Origin: DASQZT01 sp035638575
Lineage (GTDB): Bacteria; Acidobacteriota; Terriglobia; Bryobacterales; Bryobacteraceae
Length of the DNA: 64,000 nucleotides
Direction of reading: 5' to 3'
Assembly (NCBI GenBank): GCA_035638575.1
Contig: DASQZT010000201.1
Location: 11,490-75,489 of the forward strand
Under the pieces are notes generated by a model. That model saw only the letters and a list, made by a program, of their open reading frames with translations. It did not search any database and had not been told where the DNA came from. The translations under genes and the position numbers were made by a program. Of the stretch, positions 17,336-25,911 are shown one piece after another; the stretch's first letter is position 1, and each line of letters opens with the position of its first letter.

Positions 17336-18664
17336 ATGAAAATCAACGCATACCTGGCCAAGAGCGCACTGGTGGCGGCCCTGGGAGGGCTGCTCTTCGG
17401 ATTCGATACGGCGGTGATTGCGGGCGCCACCGCGGCGTTGTCCGCCAAGTACGCGCTGACGCCGGCGACTCTGGGGTTCACCGTGGCGGCGGCCCTGTAC
17501 GGCACCATCATCGGCGCGATGTTCGGCGGCATTCCGGGCGACAAGTGGGGGCGCCGCGCCAGCCTCCGGATCACCGGCGTGCTGTATCTCATTTCGGCGC
17601 TCGGCTGCGCCTTCGCGTTCGACTGGAATTCGTTCGTGGTGGCGCGCTTCGTCGGCGGGCTGGGCATCGGCGCATCTTCCGTGCTGGGTCCCATGTACAT
17701 CGCCGAGATCGCTCCGTCCAAGCACCGCGGCCGCCTGGTGGGCGCCTTCCAGTTCAATATCGTCTTCGGCATTCTGCTGGCGTACTTCTCCAATTACGTG
17801 ATCGGAACCTTCGGATTCGGCGACGCGGAATGGCGCTGGAAGCTGGGAGTCCCGGCCATTCCGGCGGCGCTCTTCTGCCTCGCGCTCTTCAGCATTCCGG
17901 AGAGCCCCCGCTGGCTGGCCAAGCGGGGACGGGTTTCCGAGGCCCTGGAAGTGCTGCGCGGCACGGGCGATCCCGACTACCGGCAGCACGTGGACGAGAT
18001 CCTCGAATCCGTGGACGCCCGCCACGGCGCCCACGATGTGCCGCTGTTCACCGCCAGGTACCGCATGCCGATTTTCCTGGCGGTTTCCATCGGCATGTTC
18101 AACCAGCTCTCGGGCATCAACGCGGTGCTGTACTATCTGAACGACATTTTTGCGAAAGCCGGCTTCACCAAGGTGTCGGGCGATCTGCAAGCGGTCGCGG
18201 TGGGAGCCACCAACCTGATCTTCACCATCGTGGCCATGTCGGTGATCGACAAGATCGGGCGCAAGACGCTGCTACTGATCGGGTCGGTCGGCACCGCCGT
18301 GGCGCTGGCCGGAGTGGCCACCATTTTCATCCTCGACGCGCATCAAAACCTGCTGGTGTGGTGCCTGGTCGCCTTCATCGGCTTCTTTGCGTTTTCACAA
18401 GGCGCGGTGATCTGGGTTTACCTCAGCGAAGTCTTCCCCAACTTGGTGCGGGCCAAGGGTCAAAGCCTGGGCAGCTTCACGCACTGGATCATGAATGCCC
18501 TGATCTCGGGCATCTTTCCCGTGCTGGCGGCTTACTCCCGCGGGATCCCCTTCGTGTTTTTCGCGGCCATGATGGTGGTGCAGTTCTTCGTCGTGCTGGC
18601 CTTTTATCCGGAGACCAAGGGCTACTCGCTCGAAGAGATGCAGAAGAAACTGGGGATCCAGTAG
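17336..18664 (+). CDS. Sugar porter (MFS, XylE/GalP type, proton-coupled)
   Basis: 442 residues, twelve predicted membrane helices, with GGAAGG six bases before ATG 17336. Sugar-porter signatures are present: GGLLFGFDTAVIAG (helix 1), GDKWGRR between helices 2 and 3, IAEIAPSKHRGRLVG, PESPRWL in the central loop, QLSGINAVLYYLN (helix 7), GRKTLL, and the C-terminal PETKGYSLEEMQ. It imports a hexose or pentose with H+. The next gene, a ROK sugar kinase, begins three bases after its stop codon, so uptake and phosphorylation are encoded together. Confidence 0.94.
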   Translation: MKINAYLAKSALVAALGGLLFGFDTAVIAGATAALSAKYALTPATLGFTVAAALYGTIIGAMFGGIPGDKWGRRASLRITGVLYLISALGCAFAFDWNSFVVARFVGGLGIGASSVLGPMYIAEIAPSKHRGRLVGAFQFNIVFGILLAYFSNYVIGTFGFGDAEWRWKLGVPAIPAALFCLALFSIPESPRWLAKRGRVSEALEVLRGTGDPDYRQHVDEILESVDARHGAHDVPLFTARYRMPIFLAVSIGMFNQLSGINAVLYYLNDIFAKAGFTKVSGDLQAVAVGATNLIFTIVAMSVIDKIGRKTLLLIGSVGTAVALAGVATIFILDAHQNLLVWCLVAFIGFFAFSQGAVIWVYLSEVFPNLVRAKGQSLGSFTHWIMNALISGIFPVLAAYSRGIPFVFFAAMMVVQFFVVLAFYPETKGYSLEEMQKKLGIQ

Positions 18665-18667
18665 GCC

Positions 18668-19624
18668 ATGCCGGGAGCGCTCACCATCGGGGTGGATATC
18701 GGCGGCACCAAGGTGGCCGCCGGCCTGGTGGACTCGACGGGCGAGATCTCGCGCAAAACGCGTGTGCCCATGGTGACCACCGCGGATGCGGCCACCGGGT
18801 TCGCCGCGGTGCGGAGCGCCATCGAGGGCATCTTCACCCAGGCGCCCGAAGCGCGCGGCGCGGTGAAGGGAATCGGCATCTGCTCTCCGGGTCCGCTCGA
18901 TCCCAGGACCGGGGTCGTGCTGAACCCTCCGAACGTGCCTTGCTGGCGCAACTTCCCGCTGGCCGATGAGACCCGGCGCGCCTTCGGCGTTCCGGCCCGC
19001 GTGGATAACGACGCCAACGCGGCGGGCCTGGCGGAAGCGTTGTGGGGCGCCGGCAGGGGTTACGCCAACGTCTTCTACGCCACGCTGGGCACGGGCGTCG
19101 GCGCGGGCATCGTGTTCAACAACCGCATCTACCACGGCCGCACGGGAAGCGCCGCGGAAGGCGGGCATGTCACCATCGACTATCGGGGTCCGGTGTGCGG
19201 CTGCGGCAAGCGCGGCTGCATCGAGGCGCTCTGCTCCGGTCCCGCCATCGCTGCGCGGGCGCGTGCCATGATGGGCGGAAACGCCGCCTCGCGGATATTG
19301 GAAATCGCCGGCAGCCTCGACGCGGTCAGGCCCGAGCACGTAGGCCAGGCCTATCGCGAAGGTGATGCCGTGGCCACGCGGGTTCTGGAGGAGACCGCGG
19401 ACCTTTTGACCGTATGGTTGGGCAACATCGTGGACCTGCTGGAACCGGACGTGATGGTGGTCGGGGGCGGCATGGCCGAGATGATGAGCGCGTTCTTCGG
19501 GCGCATGTCGCGGAACCTGCCGCACTGGTCGATCAACCAGCGCGCCGGCGAGATCCCGCTGGTGATGGCGCGCTATGGCGCAGACGCGGGGATCGCCGGA
19601 GCGGCGTCGCTCTGCCGGGAGTAG
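18668..19624 (+). CDS. glcK: ROK-family glucokinase
   Basis: 318 residues. The ATP phosphate-binding motif DIGGTKVAAG opens the protein, VDNDANAAGLAEA carries the catalytic Asp, and the ROK zinc-binding motif is complete (CGCGKRGCIEALCSG, about residues 177-191), preceded by GHVTIDYRG with its His ligand. MVVGGGMAE is the second ATP loop. It phosphorylates glucose or a closely related hexose in the cytoplasm. Coupling to the sugar porter immediately upstream supports a role in hexose uptake. N-acetylglucosamine or mannose kinase activity is also possible within this family. Confidence 0.9.
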   Translation: MPGALTIGVDIGGTKVAAGLVDSTGEISRKTRVPMVTTADAATGFAAVRSAIEGIFTQAPEARGAVKGIGICSPGPLDPRTGVVLNPPNVPCWRNFPLADETRRAFGVPARVDNDANAAGLAEALWGAGRGYANVFYATLGTGVGAGIVFNNRIYHGRTGSAAEGGHVTIDYRGPVCGCGKRGCIEALCSGPAIAARARAMMGGNAASRILEIAGSLDAVRPEHVGQAYREGDAVATRVLEETADLLTVWLGNIVDLLEPDVMVVGGGMAEMMSAFFGRMSRNLPHWSINQRAGEIPLVMARYGADAGIAGAASLCRE

Positions 19625-19847
19625 GGCGCGCAACCGGTTCCGCCCCAGCATGTACGTCAGAATAGGGGGCCACTGCCGACAGTCGGTCTCGCAGTTGAGT
19701 TGCTCGGTGGCGACTTCCTCGACTGGCACGTCTACGCGTAGGGCGTTATGCCTCAACGTGTCGAAGCGAGGAATTGACGCAGCCATTGAGCCCGCATAGG
19801 CTTTGGATGCCATCACCTGGGCAAACCGCTACGATAGAAGTCCGGTG

Positions 19848-20570
19848 AGCAAGAAATTCAAGGGGAAGCTTTGCGCATATTGTTCGAAGACGAAGGCCAC
19901 GACACGCGACCACGTCTTTGCACGGGAATTCTTCTTGGTTGAGGATCGACAGAATCTGCCGAAGGCACCTGCCTGCGGGATCTGCAATAACGAGAAGTCC
20001 AAGCTTGAGCACTACCTGACTGCCGTGCTGCCCTTTGGTGGGAGGCACCCGCAGGCGGTCACCGCCCTTCAAAGCGGCGTGCCGGGGCGGTTGGCGAAAA
20101 ATCAGAAACTTAACAAAGCGTTGCTGGGCTCCATGGAACCAGCATGGTTACGGGAGGGCACAGGGCCATATCTGCAGACCAGCATCGTGGAGTTCGACAG
20201 TTCCAAACTGGAGGGCCTGCTCAAGTTCATCGGGCGTGGTCTCGCCTGGCACCATTGGAAAATATATCTCCGGCCTGCGGATGTTGTGAACGTGATGCTC
20301 ATGACGGACACGGCCAGCGCCGTATTTGCGAGCATGACCAGCAGTTGGAGCAACGCGCAAAGAGTGGTAGAGAATTTGGGCAATGGCACTGTCCAATATG
20401 TCGGTTTACAGGCGCCAGATCCGCCCGAGCTTACGGTGTGGACCATTTCCATGTATGGCGGTCTTATCCTTTCAGACAAGAGGCGGAGGCGGGCCATGGA
20501 GTCCTGTAGCATGTGGTGGGTCATCACCGGGCCGCAGGAACTGGGCGAAACCATGGAGCGGTTGAAATGA
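19848..20570 (+). CDS. HNH-type zinc-ribbon protein, possible endonuclease
   Basis: About 240 residues from GTG 19848; the frame can be read from TTG 19803, but the extra residues look unconserved. The N-terminal CAYCSKTKATTRDHVFAR and, 30 residues on, CGICNNEKSKLEHY have the spacing of HNH nucleases: two CxxC pairs hold a structural zinc, DH is the catalytic first His, and N/K/H come in the second half. Residues 90-240 are a beta-rich domain I do not recognise. The DNA is visibly less GC-rich than its neighbours, which suggests horizontal transfer. It stands alone between a sugar-kinase operon and a toxin-antitoxin-like pair. Restriction-type defence or a DNA repair function are both possible. 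Confidence 0.65.
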   Translation, partial: SKKFKGKLCAYCSKTKATTRDHVFAREFFLVEDRQNLPKAPACGICNNEKSKLEHYLTAVLPFGGRHPQAVTALQSGVPGRLAKNQKLNKALLGSMEPAWLREGTGPYLQTSIVEFDSSKLEGLLKFIGRGLAWHHWKIYLRPADVVNVMLMTDTASAVFASMTSSWSNAQRVVENLGNGTVQYVGLQAPDPPELTVWTISMYGGLILSDKRRRRAMESCSMWWVITGPQELGETMERLK

Positions 20571-20742
20571 GCGCCAAAGTCTAGCTCACTATCACGCGAT
20601 TGGCGGCCTCCCGTACTTCTCAAACAAAGCCGTGCAAGATTACTCCCGATAAACGCCCCCAGGGGTCTGGCAATCCACTCGTCTGGTTTGTCGCCATCTG
20701 TTCCTTAGGGCCGTTCGGAAGCCACGCCACATGCCAGTGCGG

Positions 20743-21102
20743 TCACCACCGGCCCAGAAACTCCTCACGATTCCTCATGGCTTCGGCCGACAGGGATCCG
20801 ATCAGACGCAGCAACCGCCGAAGCTGTTCTCCGGTCGAGTAGCGCTGTTGCTGTGTCAAAACGATGCCGCAGTGGGTGCGGCCGCTCGCTGTCCATGCGG
20901 TGTGGATCTCGTGGAAGTCTCCGACATTGAAGGAGTAGAGAGCCCGGCCTTGAGCGGTGGCCAAACTGAGGTGGTCTTCATCCTGTCGGCGGATCATGCC
21001 CGCGTCGGCGGCGGTGACTACATCAATCCCACGCGACCGAAGGCCCCTAACAACGTCGCCGTCCATCGCGTCCTCGTCTACGTACAAACGAAGGCGGCTC
21101 AC
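20743..21102 (-). CDS. DUF5615 PIN-like protein, putative toxin
   Basis: 119 residues. The start RLRLYVDEDAMDGDVVRGLR matches the DUF5615 PIN-like fold, in which an early acidic pair (DED) helps form a metal site; GIDVVTAADAGM, DEDHLSLA and YSFNVGDFHEIH supply the other acidic residues. It lies six bases downstream of the DUF433 gene on the same strand. DUF433/DUF5615 pairs are regularly found together and are thought to act as a toxin-antitoxin module of the VapBC kind, but RNase activity has not been shown from sequence here. Confidence 0.8.
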   Translation of the reverse strand: MSRLRLYVDEDAMDGDVVRGLRSRGIDVVTAADAGMIRRQDEDHLSLATAQGRALYSFNVGDFHEIHTAWTASGRTHCGIVLTQQQRYSTGEQLRRLLRLIGSLSAEAMRNREEFLGRW

Positions 21103-21107
21103 AACCG

Positions 21108-21392
21108 TTATGCCCGCGCTAGAAAAATCTCTTCGACTGCGGCGTCCTCGGCAGCAATGTCACTGTCGATCTCGTCGCGGTTGGCGTGGTAGTAGGCCAG
21201 GGCGGCGTGAATCTGAGCCAGCGTGAGGTGCTCCATCTTGGCGGCGATTTCTTCGGGAGCAAGGCCCATGTTGTGCCACCCGGCAATACGCCGGACCGTA
21301 ACACCGGTACCGGCAATGCAGGGCCGGCCTTTACGGATTTCCGGCGATCTCGCGATCAGGGTCCCAATATCCACGGTGGTTCGCATATTCAT
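21108..21392 (-). CDS. DUF433 protein, putative antitoxin
   Basis: 94 residues. The segment SPEIRKGRPCIAGTGVTVRRIAGW is the DUF433 winged-helix core ('GRPCIxGTRxxV'), followed by GLAPEEIAAKMEHLTLAQIHAALAYY. Such proteins bind DNA and pair with a DUF5615 gene, here located immediately downstream. A TATACT box lies only four bases before the ATG at 21392 (a second ATG is at 21386), so the transcript may begin at or very near the start codon. The pair and the HNH gene form a compact accessory patch. Confidence 0.8.
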   Translation of the reverse strand: MNMRTTVDIGTLIARSPEIRKGRPCIAGTGVTVRRIAGWHNMGLAPEEIAAKMEHLTLAQIHAALAYYHANRDEIDSDIAAEDAAVEEIFLARA

Positions 21393-21479
21393 TCCAAGTA
21401 TAGATCGCTTGGCCGGAATCCTGTTCGCCCATTCGAAATCACGTGGTCATCTGGGACCACCCCGCCGCGGCCCGGCCCC

Positions 21480-24400
21480 TCAATCGGGCCACTCACAGAG
21501 CCCCTCCACGTACGCCGCCGAGCCGTCGCGCAGCCAGCCGTCCAACTGTGCGACCTCTTTGAGCTGCTGGCCGCGCCGCCGCGGCACGGCCACGAAGCGG
21601 CACTTCAGCTCCGGCAGCGCGGTCATATCGCCCCAGAGCTTTTCGAACTGGGCGACCGGGAAGATATCTTCCTGCCCCTTGCCCCACCGCTTCTTCACGT
21701 CCTTCAACGTGATGTAAGTCGGCATGCGGGCGGCCACGCTGCGCACCGCCTCGTTCACGCGGTCCGGATTGGCGAGGTCGCCGCGCCCGAGTCCGAACAC
21801 CGCCAGTAGCTGGCCGATATCCAGCCAGTAGGTGGCGCTGTTGTAGTACGAGAGCCGGGACTCGATCTCCTCGCTGGGAAGCGCCAGCCCTTCCACCAGG
21901 CGCACGCGGTTGTCGATTCGGGCGAGGCCGCCGCCGCGATCCTCGATGTGGCGCGGGATCACTTCGGTGGTCATCGCCGCTCCCTGCTCGATGTGTTGGC
22001 CGAGGAGCGCGGGGTCCACGTCGGCGCCCGCGGTGTCGATGTTGTGCACCATCAGGTACGCCAGGCGCGGCCGCTCCTCCAGCAGGCGAACGAGCGTGCC
22101 GTTGCGCAGCAGGTTGGGGATCTCGTACCAGTGGCCCACGGGATGCAGGCACTGCATGGGCAGGTTGTCGGTGTAGTCGGCGCCTTCTCCGGTGTGGCGC
22201 GCCCAGCCGATCAGCGTGGCGTGGAGGCTCTCGCGCACCTTCTGCGCCTGCTCGTCGAGCAGTTGCTGGGGCATCTCCTCCCAGGCGAAGCGCAAGTCCC
22301 GCTCCATGGGCACCAGCCGCAGGCCGATGGCGCGGCCGGGCGAAAGCAGCAGCGGGCCGGGATAGCCGTAGTTCTTCTCCGCGGCGAGGTATCGCTCGAT
22401 GGCATCGTGCGTCAGATAGCTGGTGGTCAGAACGTGCGGCAGCATGACGCCCGAGGCGCGGCTCACGCGCAGGCTCTTCGCCAGGTGGACCTCGATGAAG
22501 CTGCGGTGCCGGCCGCCGAGCTTCGAGAACGGGTTGAGCGCCTTCACCACGCCGGCGCCCTTGGTCCAGCGGCTGCCCACGCCTCCCGCGAGCGAGACCA
22601 CCGCCACCGCTCCCGCCGCCAGGGCGTCCATTCCGGTCTCGCGATAGTGCGCCGCCAGGCCGCGGCCGGCATCCACCAGGTCGTCCGGGCTGACGTCTTC
22701 AATGCGGCTGTTCACCGGCAGGCAGTTCTGCGCGAGGCCAATGCGGCCGTTGTGCAGGTCGCTGCGGATCTGCTCGTGGTGCGCGCGGTCGAACCCGTGG
22801 GCCTCGAGCAGCGCTCCGAGGCTCTGGGAGGCGGCGGCATCCCGCTCGGGAGCGCGCGGCAGCAGGTGCTCGAAGAGATGCTGCACCATGCCGGAGAATT
22901 CGCCGCTGTCCTGGCAGGCGGCGGTGAAGCGGTCGAGCTCGGCGCGGCGCGCACGGGAAAGCAGGTGCGACGGCGTGCGGATCAGCGGGGGCACGGCCAG
23001 CGTGTAATAGTCGGCGGGCATGAGCGCGCGGCCGCCTTCGAAAAGCTCGGCCTCGGTTCCCCGCTCGTTGATGGAGAAGTCATAAATCACCGGCTCCATG
23101 GCGAACGGCACGGCGTGCTCCATCCGCCGCTTGGTCTCGGCCATGATCGCCTGGAGACGTTCCTGGGCCTGCGGCTTGCGCTCGGGATTGAAGAGGAACC
23201 CCATGCCGCCTCCCGACATTCCGCCCAGCATCCAGAATCCCCAAAAATCCCGGCCCATCTCCGCGCGCACGCGCTGGATCAGGGTGGCGGTGTAAAGGTT
23301 TCCGGCCCACGGAATGATGGTCTGGATGGGGCCGTCGAAATTGCGCTGGGTCGCGCCGCCGATCGCGCGGACATCGCCCTGCTTCAGGTGGTCCACGACT
23401 TCGTCCAAAATGGCGATGGCTTCCTGCCGTCCGCGCCATTCGGTCTGAGAGCGCAGCAGGTATTTTTCGGTGACCATCTCGAGGATGGGGCCGACATCCT
23501 GGGCCATGCCTCCGTGCACCAGCACGAGGGACTGCTGGAGCTTGCCGCGGGTTTCCGGCGAGACTTCCGACGGACTGAACACCTGGTGATCAGGCAGGAG
23601 ACGCCCGCGGCTGATGCCAAACTCCGGATCGGATTCGCCGGCGAGCACGCCGTGGATCAGCTTGACTCCCGGCCACACGCCGCCCGAATCCTGCCAGCCG
23701 CCTCCCGAGCCGCCGAGCCATTCGCCGAGGATGGCGCGCGCGGCCACCAGGCGCCGGTCGTGTTCTTCCAGGCCGCCGGTGAGCGCGTGGATCTGGCTGG
23801 TGGCGCGCATCGAGACCGCAATGAGGCAGGCCAGCAGGCTGGTGGATACGGCCAGGCGCGAGCCCTTCGGAATGTCGTTGACCTTGCTGACGATCTCGAT
23901 GCCGTGGCCCGCGCGGCCGGTGAGCGCGGCGAGCAGCTCCGCCAGCGGCTGCGTGACACCTTCCATCCCGGGCGGCACGATGCCCGATGCGATCACCGCG
24001 GCTTTCAGCAAGCCCAGGTAGTCGCGCGCGAAATCGAAGACCTCGGCGAAGGAGGCGATTTCGGCGCTGGCTTTGAGATCGACGCTGACCAGCCGCAGGA
24101 CCGGCTGGTCGATCACGCGGAAGTACGCCTCGACCGGCGGCTTGGGCTCCGCGCTCCGCCCGGCTCCGTGCACGCCGAGATCGATCGAGACATTCAGCAC
24201 GCGCGCGCCTTCCGGGAAATCCATCCCCAGAAAGAAGATGTCGCTCCAGCCGCTGTGCGTCAGGTCCATGCGCACGGGAGTGGCCTCGCGCAGGATGGCG
24301 CCGTCCAGAAGCTCGGGGCGAATGCGCAGCGGGTAATCGGCGGGATGCGCGATGCGGAACATCCACTGGTTGCCGCGCACGGAGCGCACGCTGCGGCGCA

Positions 24401-24794
24401 CCTGGTCGGCCAGAGTTTGAAAAGCCAGCGCGCGATAACCCGCGGCCAGCGCGCTGGAGATCGCGGTGCTGGGGCCGGCGGCGGCTTGCGCCGCGAGGAA
24501 AATGTCGATGGCCTCTTCGAAGCGGCGCTTCAGCAGCCCGGCGTATCCCGCAAACGGAATCAGCGCGCGCGTGCCGGCGGCGTCGCGCAGCGGGATTTGG
24601 AACCGGTGGATGGCGTACAGGAAAAACAGCGCGCGCACGCGTTCGTAGAGATTGTCGCTGTTCCGTCGAAAACGGTCGAGCGCTTCCGATTCCGCGAGCA
24701 GTTCCTCGAGACTCGCCCCCTGGCAGAGGCTTTCGAACGATTGATTGCGCGTTTCGAGATCGGCCGCCCGGATGACGCCGGCGAACCGGCTCAC
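21480..24794 (-). CDS. Fusion of GHMP-type sugar kinase and UDPGP-family sugar-1-phosphate uridylyltransferase
   Basis: 1104 residues from GTG 24794, which overlaps the stop of the upstream gene (GTGA) and follows GGAGG. The N-terminal half looks like a GHMP kinase of the fucokinase kind: ATP loop DIPKGSRLAVSTSLLA (308-322) and the C-terminal motif GGMSGGGMGFLF (524-535). The second half is a UTP-sugar-1-phosphate uridylyltransferase: SLAGGVGSRW (734-743), KGAGVVKALNPF (745-756), then GPLLLSPGRAIGLRLVP, HPVGHWYEIP and VHNIDTAGADVDP. A single chain could turn a free sugar into a UDP-sugar by way of its 1-phosphate. The domain order is the reverse of the Fkp enzyme of Bacteroides (pyrophosphorylase first). 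The sugar is unknown: galactose, a uronate, arabinose or fucose are candidates. Confidence 0.8.
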   Translation of the reverse strand: MSRFAGVIRAADLETRNQSFESLCQGASLEELLAESEALDRFRRNSDNLYERVRALFFLYAIHRFQIPLRDAAGTRALIPFAGYAGLLKRRFEEAIDIFLAAQAAAGPSTAISSALAAGYRALAFQTLADQVRRSVRSVRGNQWMFRIAHPADYPLRIRPELLDGAILREATPVRMDLTHSGWSDIFFLGMDFPEGARVLNVSIDLGVHGAGRSAEPKPPVEAYFRVIDQPVLRLVSVDLKASAEIASFAEVFDFARDYLGLLKAAVIASGIVPPGMEGVTQPLAELLAALTGRAGHGIEIVSKVNDIPKGSRLAVSTSLLACLIAVSMRATSQIHALTGGLEEHDRRLVAARAILGEWLGGSGGGWQDSGGVWPGVKLIHGVLAGESDPEFGISRGRLLPDHQVFSPSEVSPETRGKLQQSLVLVHGGMAQDVGPILEMVTEKYLLRSQTEWRGRQEAIAILDEVVDHLKQGDVRAIGGATQRNFDGPIQTIIPWAGNLYTATLIQRVRAEMGRDFWGFWMLGGMSGGGMGFLFNPERKPQAQERLQAIMAETKRRMEHAVPFAMEPVIYDFSINERGTEAELFEGGRALMPADYYTLAVPPLIRTPSHLLSRARRAELDRFTAACQDSGEFSGMVQHLFEHLLPRAPERDAAASQSLGALLEAHGFDRAHHEQIRSDLHNGRIGLAQNCLPVNSRIEDVSPDDLVDAGRGLAAHYRETGMDALAAGAVAVVSLAGGVGSRWTKGAGVVKALNPFSKLGGRHRSFIEVHLAKSLRVSRASGVMLPHVLTTSYLTHDAIERYLAAEKNYGYPGPLLLSPGRAIGLRLVPMERDLRFAWEEMPQQLLDEQAQKVRESLHATLIGWARHTGEGADYTDNLPMQCLHPVGHWYEIPNLLRNGTLVRLLEERPRLAYLMVHNIDTAGADVDPALLGQHIEQGAAMTTEVIPRHIEDRGGGLARIDNRVRLVEGLALPSEEIESRLSYYNSATYWLDIGQLLAVFGLGRGDLANPDRVNEAVRSVAARMPTYITLKDVKKRWGKGQEDIFPVAQFEKLWGDMTALPELKCRFVAVPRRRGQQLKEVAQLDGWLRDGSAAYVEGLCEWPD

Positions 24795-25660
24795 CGCTCG
24801 CCTCCGGCCGCCGCGGACGACATTTCGCGGTCGGCCAGCAGCTCCACGATGTTGGCCAGCACCTGGTTGCGGTCGCGGCCGTGCAGCGCCAGCGCCAGTT
24901 GCGCCGTCAGCAGGCCGTAGCGGGCGCCGATATCGTAGCGGCGGCCGTCTTCCTCCATGGCCAGGTATCGCTCGTGGCGGGCAAGCTCGGCCAGCGCCGC
25001 GGAAAGCGTGACGGGGCGTTCCGGCTGGCCGGCAAGCAAGCGTCCCAGCAGGTCCATTACGGCGGGCGTGAGGACGTGAATGCCGAAAAAGCAGAGATAG
25101 TAGCCGGCGCGGATTCCCGGCACGGCGAGGCGTTGCTCGGCTTCGGTGGGGGTGGGCTTCTCGATCACGGTCTCCACGCGGTACAGCCCCGGCCCGCCGG
25201 CCATGCGGCGTCCGGCCACGGCGCCAAACCGGGGCAGCAGGTTCTCGCGCGTGGGCTGCACTCCGGAGACGGAGCACTCCTCCATCGCGGCGACTTCCAG
25301 CAGGCGCTGGGCACAGGATTTCGAGGTCGCGCTTACATAAAGGTGGTCGCCCACCATGTGCAGGAAGGGATCGCCGCCGGTGAACTCGCGCGCGCAGAAG
25401 ATGGCTTGCCCGTAGCCCAGCGGCTCCGGCTGCGAAACGAACCGCACGGCGCCGGCGTGGCGGCCCGCCGCTTGCGCGTAGCGCGCCGCATCGCCCGGCC
25501 ACACCACCACGCAGATCTCCTGGATATTCGCCGTGAGGGCCTGCTCGATGAGAATTCCGAGAACGGATTTCTCCTGCCCGTCCTGGTCGATCAGCGTCTG
25601 CAGGGGAAGCGCGCGCTGGTTCTGCCCGGCAGCGGTGATGACCGCCTTCTGAATTCGCAA
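24791..25660 (-). CDS. GalU-like nucleotidyltransferase with an altered signature loop
   Basis: 289 residues. The start is TTG 25660, chosen because AGGAG stands eight bases upstream and no ATG or GTG fits. The Rossmann nucleotidyltransferase outline is GalU-like: KAVITAAG, SVLGILIEQALTANIQEICVV, PEPLGYGQAIFCAREF, HMVGDHLYV, VIEKPTPTEAEQRL, YDIGARYGLL. However, the usual GxGTRxxP loop reads GQNQRALPLQ, so two residues normally close to the phosphates are changed. It is translationally coupled to the kinase/uridylyltransferase fusion. It may be a UTP:glucose-1-phosphate uridylyltransferase with a diverged loop or a regulatory paralogue. Confidence 0.75.
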   Translation of the reverse strand: MRIQKAVITAAGQNQRALPLQTLIDQDGQEKSVLGILIEQALTANIQEICVVVWPGDAARYAQAAGRHAGAVRFVSQPEPLGYGQAIFCAREFTGGDPFLHMVGDHLYVSATSKSCAQRLLEVAAMEECSVSGVQPTRENLLPRFGAVAGRRMAGGPGLYRVETVIEKPTPTEAEQRLAVPGIRAGYYLCFFGIHVLTPAVMDLLGRLLAGQPERPVTLSAALAELARHERYLAMEEDGRRYDIGARYGLLTAQLALALHGRDRNQVLANIVELLADREMSSAAAGGER

Positions 25661-25911
25661 GTGAATGCTCCTGTATTGGAGTGTAACGTGCGGGTGGTTC
25701 AGTTAGAGGGGGCGTGCCGACCCTTCCTGGAACGCGGTTCGGCTACCCCCTTGGCTATTCCGTCCGGGTGGATTACCCGGAACCCACTCTCGGCCCAACG
25801 GATCGCTTTGTGGCGCAACCTGCGCCCGGCGGATCACACCGCCCACGCCCCCTGGGGAACTTGGAGTCGATCCGAATCTGCGTGCAAATTTGGCCGTTTC
25901 CTGCTCTGCGT

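Noticed and set aside
21948..24920. 990-codon plus-strand open frame
   Set aside because: Opposite strand of the kinase/uridylyltransferase fusion, with no recognisable domain and composition typical of an antisense shadow.
25763..25781. 7-bp hairpin after the kinase gene as a terminator
   Set aside because: The stem is perfect, but no T-run follows on either strand, so it was not listed as an intrinsic terminator.
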